64,000 bases of DNA from Jeotgalibacillus salarius (GTDB lineage Bacteria; Bacillota; Bacilli; Bacillales; Jeotgalibacillaceae). The notes beneath the pieces are model-generated. The model did no database searches and was not told the origin of the DNA. It saw only the letters and a list, made by a program, of their open reading frames with translations. Numbering within the stretch: the first letter of the stretch is position 1; each line of letters starts with the position of its first letter. This document shows, one piece after another, positions 16,897-24,961 of this stretch. Location of the stretch: NCBI RefSeq assembly GCF_004405125.1, contig NZ_SORX01000004.1:62001-126000 (forward strand), written 5' to 3'. Both the position numbers and the translations under genes were made by a program.

Positions 16897-17430
16897 AAAT
16901 ACACCTCATCCAACTAAATTATTTAAATTTGTTTATCTTAAGAATATTTTACCAAATAATAAGTAAATTATAAATGTATTTCTTCAAAGGTTGAATTTTT
17001 TGACATTCACTGTTACGTATCTGATCGAACAGGTGGTTGTGATTCGTGCGAAGGGTGAGGGTTTTGGGTCGTGAGAGAAGCCCCTGATTAAGAAACGTTA
17101 TTTAGTGGATGACCGGGTGTACGGAGTGGTGCTTAATGTGGTTAGTTCGATGTATAATAAAGGGTCATTTTGAGAAGTTGAATCTATCTGGACCGAATAA
17201 GTTGGATTAGTGACTGGGGATCTACAATTCCTTTATTTCTTACTATAACGAATAAATTTAACCTCTTTCATCTTATATAAAAGTCTTAGTCCTCATTATT
17301 AGATACTACATTAACGGCTATTTTTATAATTAAACTCCAAATAATTGAGCCCAATAATAGATTTTGAACGTATATCCTACTAAGTAAAAAGTTTTTAAAG
17401 TTAAACTTAATAGGAGGATGGCTAATTAAT
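16897..17430. other. Intergenic region with a GC-richer decayed coding stretch
   Basis: Between about 16995 and 17175 the sequence is clearly more GC-rich than its surroundings and one frame is coding-like (VTYLIEQVVVIRAKGEGFGS, stop, EKPLIKKRYLVDDRVYGVVLNVVSSMYNKGSF, stop). I recognise no family; it looks like a scrap of an ordinary chromosomal or mobile-element gene. The rest holds the divergent promoters of the flanking genes. Confidence 0.4.
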
Positions 17431-18111
17431 ATGAATAGCATAGTAAAGTTAATAGAATTTCTAAACAATAATACAGGGGCACTTACGGTCATTGTAAATA
17501 TTACGCTGGTTATAGTCACGGTAATATACGTAGTTTTAACTGGACGTCTTTCAAGAACCTCAGATAAAACAATTGATCATACTCTTAATGAAGTTCACGA
17601 GAAAAGACAGCGAGAAGAAACTGTGAAGAAGAATTTGATATACCTCATCAACAGTGAAATCTATATGAATTCATTTATTTATGTTTTTTCTCAATATTAC
17701 TTGCTTAATGCTAAAGAAATTAACCTAAAAGAGAAACTAAGGCACTATATCAGCAGCGGGGGAGCTACAATTGATAGGACTTCTAAAGGACATATAGTTG
17801 TTCATACTAAATTCGATACATGGAAAGAAATCAACGTGAAATGTGCAAAGTATTTTTCTAATAATCTAATGCAGGAATTAACTGGTTACTATACTGGGGT
17901 AGAACACGCTAAAATTTATTCAATTAATGGTATGCCTTCAGAGAATTTTGTAGAAGTGTGTAAAACTCAACTAGTATCAACTTTAAAGTGTATAGAGTTA
18001 TTAAAAGAAGAAGATCCAAAATTAAGAACTAATTTAGAGTATGACATTGATGGAAAGCGATTAACAATAGATGAAAGTAAAGGGACTATAATTGAAATTA
18101 ATAAAAATTAG
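17431..18111 (+). CDS. Single-pass membrane protein, unknown, in the defence island
   Basis: 226 residues. One hydrophobic segment at about 17-38 (LTVIVNITLVIVTVIYVVL) is followed by a charged helical region and a soluble domain. No family recognised. AGGAGG lies 13 bases before the ATG, longer than usual; no better start exists. Alone, flanked by the DUF262-HEPN pair (opposite strand) and the McrBC pair. Membrane-anchored single genes in such islands are often effectors, but nothing in this sequence proves that. Confidence 0.55.
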   Translation: MNSIVKLIEFLNNNTGALTVIVNITLVIVTVIYVVLTGRLSRTSDKTIDHTLNEVHEKRQREETVKKNLIYLINSEIYMNSFIYVFSQYYLLNAKEINLKEKLRHYISSGGATIDRTSKGHIVVHTKFDTWKEINVKCAKYFSNNLMQELTGYYTGVEHAKIYSINGMPSENFVEVCKTQLVSTLKCIELLKEEDPKLRTNLEYDIDGKRLTIDESKGTIIEINKN

Positions 18112-18507
18112 ATTCAAGCAAAATCAAAAATAAAATGTTTATAAGTAGTGATCAAGATTATTAATAAGAAATATATCCTTGTCACATGTCAGGCACAATT
18201 CTTACACAATTAATATGGCTCCTCACTCTATAAATTTTGCATTATGAAAAGAGTAAAAAATAAGCATGTAACCTCTTTTAAAAAGACTATTATCTCTATG
18301 ATAGTCCCTTTTTATTTTTAAAAACCTACTACTTCAGACAGCAGTGTTTTCCAAATTATTGTATGATTGCCTATGATACATAGGAGTAGGGATAATATCT
18401 AAGTCGCTACTTGTTAATAGAAAGACTGATGTGCTGTTGAAAGAAATGTTGAATTAATTAGGTGAATTCTGGATTTCAATAGTAGAACCATATTTGGAGG
18501 AAAAATA
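18112..18507. other. Intergenic region before McrB-like gene
   Basis: Contains the terminator at 18281-18318. After it the sequence is AT-rich, presumably with the promoter of the McrBC pair; TTGAAT near 18450 is a weak -35 candidate. No coding remnant recognised. Confidence 0.4.
18281..18318 (+). terminator. Terminator after the orphan membrane protein gene
   Basis: GACTAT-TATCTCTATG-ATAGTC stem followed by CCCTTTTTATTTTT. Confidence 0.7.
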
Positions 18508-20226
18508 TTGAATACTAAATTAAGAGAAAAGTTCCTAAATATAATGAATAACTATCCAAATGCTAGAACTCAAAGCTTTGGAGGGCACCACCTAGGTACA
18601 TTTGTAAGAAATGAAGTGACTAGAGAGCTAAAAAAGCTACCATTTCTAAGTGATCAATATGTAGTAACTGGATCTGTTGGTCAAGGTAACTGGGCAGGTG
18701 TACCTTGGATTGCCTTAATGAATAATCAGATTACCACGAGTACTCAACGAGGCTATTACATTGTTTATCTTTTTAGTGAGGATATGCAGGAGCTATATTT
18801 GACATTAGCACAAGGTGTGACAGAGACGTCAAGGGAAGAGATGCTAAGAATAAAAAATTCAATTAGAAGTGAACTTGACATAGATGCCAGATTTCATAAA
18901 GATGATGATATTTATCTTGGGCCATCACATCGTGCAAGAGGTTATGCTGCTTCAACAGCTCTATATGTGAAATATAGGCTTGAAAATTTCCCGTCAGAAG
19001 ACCAGATTGTAGAAGACCTAGAAAAAATAGTGGGCTATTATGAAGACTTTATTAGTCAAAATGAAGGGAATGAATCTAAATCCCATGAACCGCCTATAGT
19101 TGTGGCGGATCCATCGGCAGATTATATGAGTAATAAAACAGTTATAGATCATATATATCAGTACATAAAAAATAAAGGGTTTTTTTACGAAAGGGAAGAA
19201 ATTAAAAACCTTTTTCTATCTATCAAAACAAAGCCGTTCGTAATCATCTCCGGCATTTCTGGTACAGGGAAAACGATGGTGATTAAGTGGTTTGCAGAAA
19301 GTCTAGGTGCTACAAAGGAAAATGGACAGTTTGAGTTAATTCCTGTACGACCGGATTGGAGCGATAGCTCGGATTTAATTGGCTATACAGATATTAAAGG
19401 TGATTTTATAGAAGGTCCTTTGACGAAGGTTATGCAAAAGGCGTTAGATAACCCCCAAAAGCCATATTTTGTTTTATTAGATGAAATGAATCTTGCCCGA
19501 GTGGAGTATTATTTTAGTGACCTTCTGAGTGTCATGGAAAGTAGAGACTGGAAGAATAATGAGATTGTAACCTCTGAAATTCTAGATGAATCGATGACGG
19601 GACGTTCAATTGCCTTTCCTGAAAATATGTACATCATTGGAACTGTTAACATGGATGAAACCACACATCCCTTTAGCAAAAAGGTATTAGATCGCGCGAA
19701 TACAATTGAATTTAATAGAGTAAAGCTAGATTATTTCGACTTTCTTCAAGAGACAAATGAAGCTTTGGCGTCAAAACAAATTAACAATGATATCCTCCGC
19801 TCCGATTATTTGTACTTAAAGGATCTTACGGAAAAACATATGGACCTGATTAAAGAAGTTTCTTATACATTAGTTGGTATCAACGAAGCGTTAAAGCCTC
19901 TAGGTGCACAGGTAGGCTATCGCGTTCGTGATGAAATTTGTATGTATCTTTCTTATAACAGAGAGGGAGAAATGTTTTCATATGAAGCTGCATTAGATTA
20001 CTGTATTGTACAAAAGATTTTACCTAGAATATCTGGTAGTGATAGCAGAGTAGATCAGACACTAAAGGAATTATTTAAGCTCATTACTAATCAGGAGCTA
20101 CGTGAAGATCAAGAGGATTATACAGATTATATAAAGGTTTCGAAATACCCTCGAAGCACTGAAAAGCTTTTAGAGATGTATAGGAGGTTATCGCACGATG
20201 GCTTCACCTCTTTCTGGATTAGCTAA
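18508..20226 (+). CDS. McrB-like AAA+ GTPase with DUF3578 N-terminus
   Basis: 572 residues. The first 190 residues match the MrcB-like/DUF3578 domain (GNWAGVPWIALMN ... GYYIVYLFSEDMQELYLTLAQG), thought to read modified DNA. The AAA+ motor has Walker A GISGTGKT at 249-256, the McrB signature DEMNLARVEYYF from 325 with the MNLAR sensor, and NMDETTHPFSKKVLDRANTIEF. Start is TTG with GGAGG eight bases upstream. The end overlaps the next gene by 29 bases. Together they form a type IV, modification-dependent restriction system; substrate specificity unknown. Confidence 0.85.
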   Translation: MNTKLREKFLNIMNNYPNARTQSFGGHHLGTFVRNEVTRELKKLPFLSDQYVVTGSVGQGNWAGVPWIALMNNQITTSTQRGYYIVYLFSEDMQELYLTLAQGVTETSREEMLRIKNSIRSELDIDARFHKDDDIYLGPSHRARGYAASTALYVKYRLENFPSEDQIVEDLEKIVGYYEDFISQNEGNESKSHEPPIVVADPSADYMSNKTVIDHIYQYIKNKGFFYEREEIKNLFLSIKTKPFVIISGISGTGKTMVIKWFAESLGATKENGQFELIPVRPDWSDSSDLIGYTDIKGDFIEGPLTKVMQKALDNPQKPYFVLLDEMNLARVEYYFSDLLSVMESRDWKNNEIVTSEILDESMTGRSIAFPENMYIIGTVNMDETTHPFSKKVLDRANTIEFNRVKLDYFDFLQETNEALASKQINNDILRSDYLYLKDLTEKHMDLIKEVSYTLVGINEALKPLGAQVGYRVRDEICMYLSYNREGEMFSYEAALDYCIVQKILPRISGSDSRVDQTLKELFKLITNQELREDQEDYTDYIKVSKYPRSTEKLLEMYRRLSHDGFTSFWIS

Positions 20227-22645
20227 AGGAGACGTCGAATTAGTTAAAATTGAGACTAGTGACTTTTCCTTTGTGATAAAAGGAAAGCCTTATCATGAGA
20301 AGTATGCAGGGCTTCAACAGTATCGCACGATGGATTTCCATGATGAAATGCAATTCAGGGTTGTGGGTGACCATGCTGAGATAAAGGTATTTGACGTAGA
20401 AGCGTTAGAACTCGTCGATCTTCAAACCCATCGACCGATCTTCTTCGAAAACGGTATATATACTGTAATGGTCTCTCCAAAAACAGATAAGGAATTAACG
20501 TTTTATCATGAGCACCCGATTTTCAGGAATGCAATTGACCGCATAGCGCTTGGTGAATCATATGTACTGTTAGGAAACCTCCACTTTCAGAATGAAATCG
20601 GTTATTCTACCTTTGTAATTAAAGAAGGAAAACGTACTTTACTCGAGGTCACGATCGAGATTTTCCCTACTAAGCTTAATTATAAAGAAGATTACCAGAA
20701 GATTTTGGATGAGGTAAATGATGAAATTTACAATCTAGCTTTTCATTTTTTAAAGAAAACCTATTTAAGTGCGCAAACAAAGCTAGAAGGGTCGCCTTCT
20801 CCTACTGAATTTTTTCGTCTTATCACATTTTACTTTGAAACGTTCATAAAGGCGATCGAGCAAATAGAGCGTCAGCCTCATCACAAGCTAGTAAAAACGC
20901 ATGAAATGGTAAGAGGTGATCGTATCAAATCTCTTGATGGAAGAGGGCGGAACTATTTAAAGAAGAATAGTCACCTTTTTCAAGAGGTAGACAGCGGTAT
21001 ACCAATTAGTCATAGACAATACATGCCAATTAAAGGGATAAACACCAATAAGCAAATCACCTTTCACACCAATGAAAATCGTTTTACTAAATGGATGATC
21101 ACCCGCCTTGCTAGTAAGCTTGAAGATTTACTTAACAGGATCCAGAATAATCGCTGGTTAAAAGTTGATCAAGACGTGGAGTTGTTACGTTCTATTGAAG
21201 GTATGAAACGTACGCTAACAAGAAAACTCAACACGCCTTTTTATAGAGAGCTCGCACTCCCAGATCGAACAGTCCAGAGTCTAGTGATGCAGTTAGCGCC
21301 TGGTTATCGCGATGCCTACCAAATATACTTAACCGTCTCAAAAGGACTAGCACTACAAAACAGTATGTACAAAATGTCTGTCAAAGACATAGCAACCCTA
21401 TACGAATATTGGACCTATCTGAAACTTGGACAAATTCTAAACAAAAATTATGAAATGATTAGCCAGGATATTATTAAGGTTAATCGCAAAGGTCTGCACG
21501 TAAATATGGATGCTAATCATCACGCAACACGTGTTTACAGGCATCCTGTTACGAAAGAAAAGATCACCCTTAAGTATCAGAAATACGAAGGCAATCTCCC
21601 CACGATCGCTCAAGTACCAGATACAATGCTAAGTATCGAGAAAAAAGGGGAAAGCTATACCTTCAACTATGTCTTTGATGCAAAATACAGAATAGATTTC
21701 GCGCTCGATGGTAGTTACTATAGCAATAAATACAACTTACCAGGCCCAATGGAAGAAGATATCAATACGATGCATCGTTATCGTGACTCCATTGTTTCCG
21801 AACAAAATGGACCTTATGAACGCACAGCGGTTGGTGCCTATGTATTGTTCCCGTGGAACGAAGAACAACTCTATCAGGAGCACCATTTCTACAAAAGCAT
21901 AGGGAAGGTCAATATTGGAGCACTACCCTTCCTGCCCAATGCCACAGACCTAGTGGAACGCTTTATTGAAAACCTGATCGACAAGAGTCCTGAAGAAATC
22001 CAAAGCGAAGGCATCCTCCCAAGGGGTTCACTGCAAACGTGGCAGAAGAGCATGGAGGAGAAGGTGCTAGTAGGGGTGATCTCATCGGAGGACCGATATA
22101 GAGAAAGTATAGGGTCGGCTCATTACCAGATTCCAGTCACTATCTTAAAAAGAGGATGGCAGGAAGCGCAGTACGTGGCCCTCTACCTCACAAAGGAAGT
22201 TGAAATAGACAACGGGGTTGTCTGTTATGGAAAAATAAAAGATGTTGAGGTGAAAGGAGACAGGGTGACATTTAAAGTCGATTACTGGAAACATTTAAAC
22301 ACTGTTATTGCGCCGGTCGGCTATGGTATTGCTCAATATATGGTGACTACTCTGAGAAGTCTAGAAAACTCAACTGAGCTACCAGAGCTGTTTATGAAAT
22401 CTGAAGATGAAAAGGTTGTTTGGCAAATGTTAAAGAGGGTGTCGGATCAGATAAATATAGGCTTGGATAACCAGAGGATGGATGAGGCTGAGCGGGTAGT
22501 GAAGTATGATATTAAGGGTACAACAGTTATTTTTAACAGAGAATTAGAGACTTTAGAGATTATGAAGGAAGATACAGTTCAAAGAATAAGTTTTAATGAG
22601 TTTAGGAGGGACCGAGTGAGAGTATTTCGGAAGCTAGTCGACTGA
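20198..22645 (+). CDS. McrC-like DUF2357 / PD-(D/E)XK nuclease
   Basis: 815 residues. The N-terminal and central parts are DUF2357-like (FFRLITFYFETFIKAIEQIE; the LYEYWTYLKLGQIL motif near 405 is typical). The nuclease follows: YVFDAKYRID with D494-A-K496, the D/E-x-K half of the PD-(D/E)XK site. A C-terminal beta-rich region of about 250 residues (KRGWQEAQYVALYLTKEV) may be an extra DNA or regulatory domain. AGGAGG lies ten bases before the ATG. Codon use is less AT-rich than the other island genes, suggesting a separate origin. Works with the McrB-like motor in type IV restriction. Confidence 0.8.
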   Translation: MASPLSGLAKGDVELVKIETSDFSFVIKGKPYHEKYAGLQQYRTMDFHDEMQFRVVGDHAEIKVFDVEALELVDLQTHRPIFFENGIYTVMVSPKTDKELTFYHEHPIFRNAIDRIALGESYVLLGNLHFQNEIGYSTFVIKEGKRTLLEVTIEIFPTKLNYKEDYQKILDEVNDEIYNLAFHFLKKTYLSAQTKLEGSPSPTEFFRLITFYFETFIKAIEQIERQPHHKLVKTHEMVRGDRIKSLDGRGRNYLKKNSHLFQEVDSGIPISHRQYMPIKGINTNKQITFHTNENRFTKWMITRLASKLEDLLNRIQNNRWLKVDQDVELLRSIEGMKRTLTRKLNTPFYRELALPDRTVQSLVMQLAPGYRDAYQIYLTVSKGLALQNSMYKMSVKDIATLYEYWTYLKLGQILNKNYEMISQDIIKVNRKGLHVNMDANHHATRVYRHPVTKEKITLKYQKYEGNLPTIAQVPDTMLSIEKKGESYTFNYVFDAKYRIDFALDGSYYSNKYNLPGPMEEDINTMHRYRDSIVSEQNGPYERTAVGAYVLFPWNEEQLYQEHHFYKSIGKVNIGALPFLPNATDLVERFIENLIDKSPEEIQSEGILPRGSLQTWQKSMEEKVLVGVISSEDRYRESIGSAHYQIPVTILKRGWQEAQYVALYLTKEVEIDNGVVCYGKIKDVEVKGDRVTFKVDYWKHLNTVIAPVGYGIAQYMVTTLRSLENSTELPELFMKSEDEKVVWQMLKRVSDQINIGLDNQRMDEAERVVKYDIKGTTVIFNRELETLEIMKEDTVQRISFNEFRRDRVRVFRKLVD

Positions 22646-22669
22646 TTAATAGGGAATAAAGCACTTTAG

Positions 22670-22695
22670 TGTAAATATTCATAAATGTTTAGCGG
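22670..22695 (+). other. Possible right boundary of the rlmH island
   Basis: Composition shifts back to chromosomal level here and the DUF624 fragment starts at about 22700. TTCATAAATG at about 22679 shares TCATAAAT with the rlmH end. Eight bases in an AT-rich region can be chance, so this is only a candidate. Confidence 0.2.
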
Positions 22696-22705
22696 ACAGT
22701 GATCA

Positions 22706-22939
22706 ACCCCCATGTTCCCGCTTCTCGCACATAAACAACTGAGAGGTAGGAATTTGATTAAGCAATCATTTATTTATGCATTTACACACTCATCAAGTTC
22801 TATTGCCGTGCTGCTGTTATGGGTTGCTGCAGGTACAGCGGTTTATGTGATGCCTGCATTGCTACTTGTGATTATTGTGCCGGTGAGTATGGCGATATTT
22901 AAGTTTTATTTGAAGCTCGGAGATTCACTTCTGCAATAA
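22706..22939 (+). pseudogene. 3' fragment of a DUF624 (YesL-like) membrane protein
   Basis: About 76 residues from MFPLLAH, matching the last third of YesL/DUF624 proteins: FP-hydrophobic-H, then IKQSFIYAFTHSSSSIAVLLLWVAAGTAVYVMPALLLVI and the closing IFKFYLKLGDSLLQ. The usual N-terminal 120-130 residues are absent; an in-frame TGA lies just upstream at about 22703. The gene was cut at or near the island edge, most likely by a deletion linked to insertion. Confidence 0.7.
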
Positions 22940-23002
22940 GCGGAGTGGTTCAGGGCTTTTTATTTATTATGAGCGAAGTCTGTGTCTGTCCCAGCCTACA
23001 TG
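22894..23002 (+). repeat. Direct repeat copy 1 (DUF624 tail plus terminator)
   Basis: About 107 bases nearly matching 23846-23952: ATATTTAAGTT-TATTT-AAGC-CGG, CGCAATAAGCGGAGTGG, GGGCTTTTTATTT, then GCGAAGTCTG-GTCTGTCCCAGCCT. In this copy the terminator stem is degraded. It includes the last codons of the DUF624 fragment. Confidence 0.8.
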
Positions 23003-23125
23003 AGTTATGGAGCCGTAGCATACATTTATGGAGCCTAACTTTTTTCAACACAAATAATATGATAGGGAGTGGTTTGGACTGGAATGCTCATTGTGGTAGG
23101 GCATAATACTGTAAAGGAGCATGCT

Positions 23126-23845
23126 ATGTATAATTATTACGCCAGGACGAATATGAACCCTCCGAATGTAGTGTCGTTTGCACGGGGAGATGTAACTGGG
23201 GACAGAGTACCTGATCATGTCTATTTAACCGGCATAATGACGCCAGGTAGTCCATTTATTCAACAGATCACGCTGGTCGTTCAGGATGGAAGATCCGGCG
23301 TGTTAACAAGTGTCCCGCTTCGTGAAAATGCAGGCTACAATCCTGTTGTATTCCTGGGGGATTTTACTGGGAATGGAGTAGATGACATATTAATCAGTAT
23401 TACGACAGGTGGTAGTAGTGGAATAATGTACCATTATATTTATTCCTTTGTAGATAATACTCCACAATTATTATTTGATTTTAATGTATATAATGAGCAG
23501 TATCAATATGAGGTTACTTATCAGGATGATTACAAAGTAGAAGTTGTCAGCATTATCAATAATTTAAAGTACATTATCGTTATCTCAACAAAAGGCAGCG
23601 AATATTTAAATGAAATATATGATGAAAATGGCAAACTGAAGAGTCCTATTACTGGATTTGTCAATCCTCTTAGCGGGTTATATCCTGTAGATTTTGATTC
23701 AAATAATCGGTATGAGCTATTGGCTTATCAGAAAATTGCCGGGAGATATAATGCTGATTCTTTAGGGTATGTTTTGAATACGTTAGCATGGTCGGATAAC
23801 AGGTTTGTTTTGCAAAATCAGTATGTTGCTATTTTTGGATATTAG
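23126..23845 (+). CDS. VCBS/FG-GAP repeat-like protein
   Basis: 239 residues with repeated calcium-site-like turns: RGDVTGDRVPDHVYLTG, LGDFTGNGVDDILISI and PVDFDSNNRYELLAY, the D-x-(D/T)-G-(D/N)-G-x-x-D pattern of VCBS/FG-GAP beta-propeller blades. Related Bacillus proteins of the same length are known to me as VCBS repeat proteins of unknown role. The ATG at 23126 has AAAGGAG before it, so the longer frame from 23069 is not used. No signal peptide. It sits between two copies of a 107-base direct repeat. Confidence 0.7.
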   Translation: MYNYYARTNMNPPNVVSFARGDVTGDRVPDHVYLTGIMTPGSPFIQQITLVVQDGRSGVLTSVPLRENAGYNPVVFLGDFTGNGVDDILISITTGGSSGIMYHYIYSFVDNTPQLLFDFNVYNEQYQYEVTYQDDYKVEVVSIINNLKYIIVISTKGSEYLNEIYDENGKLKSPITGFVNPLSGLYPVDFDSNNRYELLAYQKIAGRYNADSLGYVLNTLAWSDNRFVLQNQYVAIFGY

Positions 23846-23952
23846 GATATTTAAGTTCTATTTAAAGCCCGGGAACCCACTTCCGCAATAAGCGGAGTGG
23901 TCCCGGGCTTTTTATTTGTATAAGCGAAGTCTGGGTCTGTCCCAGCCTGCAT
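23846..23952 (+). repeat. Direct repeat copy 2 with intact terminator
   Basis: Second copy of the 107-base repeat. At 23874-23913 it forms a strong terminator, AAAGCCCGGGA...CCGC-AATAA-GCGG...TCCCGGGCTTT plus T run. The DUF624 coding tail is not preserved as a gene here. It ends with the CTGGGTCTGTCCCAG palindrome. Confidence 0.8.
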
Positions 23953-24027
23953 CTAATCTGACACTTTTTTGAAATGAATGGTATAATAAAGCTAATATTC
24001 TAAAGATTAGAAAAGCGAGTGGAACGT

Positions 24028-24735
24028 ATGAAGATAACGCCTAACCATCATTTAATCAATGTGGAAGAACAGATCAATGAAGGATACAGAACGGAACCCG
24101 AAAAAGCGGCAGAACAACATCTTTTTGATGCAGATGGACCTGTCATGATCGTTGGTGATACAGCGATCCCGTTTACGAAGCGGCATACGTGGCCGCTGGT
24201 TGTGGTGTTGGAGGATGTACTAAGCTGTGAGGAATGTGATCAGCTGATTCAATTATCGATGGATAGAATGAAGCGTTCGAAAATTAGTAGTGATCGTGTG
24301 GTCAATCAGATGAGAACAAGCAGCGGCATGTTCTTTGAGGAGTCAGAAAATGATCTGGTCAATACCATTGAAAAGCGTCTTGCGAAGATAATGAATATCC
24401 CTGTCGAACACGCAGAGGGATTGCAAATCCTGAAATATACGCCTGGGCAGGAGTACAAAGCGCACCATGATTACTTTCTGCCAACCAGTAAAGCAGCTTC
24501 AAATAATCGCATCAGCACAATGGTCGTTTATTTTAATGAGGTGGAAGAGGGAGGAGAAACCTACTTTCCTGCATTAAATATCTCTATCACGCCTCAAAAG
24601 GGCTCAGCCGTCTACTTCGAATACTTTTACAACGATGAAGAACTGAACAATCAAACGCTTCATGGTGGCGCACCTGTTATAAAAGGAGAAAAGTGGGTTG
24701 CAACACAGTGGATGAGGAGAAAAAGTGTACGATAA
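24028..24735 (+). CDS. 2-oxoglutarate/Fe(II) oxygenase, prolyl 4-hydroxylase-like
   Basis: 235 residues. The iron site is clear: H-x-D in KAHHDYFLP and the distal H in TLHGGAPVIKGEKW, whose lysine binds 2-oxoglutarate; NRISTMVVYFNEVEEGGETYFP is the conserved core strand. Bacterial P4H proteins hydroxylate proline in proteins such as EF-Tu or collagen-like chains; the substrate here is unknown. The ATG at 24028 is chosen over the GTG at 24019 because of the GAGTGG six bases upstream. Single gene with a terminator after it. Confidence 0.88.
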   Translation: MKITPNHHLINVEEQINEGYRTEPEKAAEQHLFDADGPVMIVGDTAIPFTKRHTWPLVVVLEDVLSCEECDQLIQLSMDRMKRSKISSDRVVNQMRTSSGMFFEESENDLVNTIEKRLAKIMNIPVEHAEGLQILKYTPGQEYKAHHDYFLPTSKAASNNRISTMVVYFNEVEEGGETYFPALNISITPQKGSAVYFEYFYNDEELNNQTLHGGAPVIKGEKWVATQWMRRKSVR

Positions 24736-24879
24736 CTGTATAATGAAAAATATTCCCTGTCCTATACACAATGTCCATACAACCCATTTATGTTAAATGA
24801 TCTGAAAAAGTATATAAAACAGTGATAGATTGAAATTTCTGCTTCATCCGCTCACAGGATGCTCATATAAAATTTATTT

Positions 24880-24930
24880 AAAGCCCGGGAACCTATTTCC
24901 ACATGAAGTGGAGTGGTCCCGGGCTTTTTA
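24880..24930 (+). terminator. Terminator of the 2OG oxygenase gene, partial third repeat copy
   Basis: AAAGCCCGGGAACC..TTTCC-ACATGAA-GTGGAGTGGTCCCGGGCTTTTT. It shares the stem and flanking TTTATTTAAAGCCCGGGAACC with the direct repeats at 22894 and 23846. Confidence 0.85.
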
Positions 24931-24961
24931 AGTTATTTGTGTTTCATCATCAGCTTTACAA

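Noticed and set aside
5364-22645. Intact cassette recombinase genes (ccr) or tyrosine integrase in the island
   Set aside because: No reading frame has the needed motifs; only the short serine recombinase relic at 14746-14943 was found.
22670-22695. TTCATAAATG as a firm right attachment site of an SCC-like element
   Set aside because: Only eight bases match the rlmH end in an AT-rich region, which chance can give; kept only as a weak candidate.
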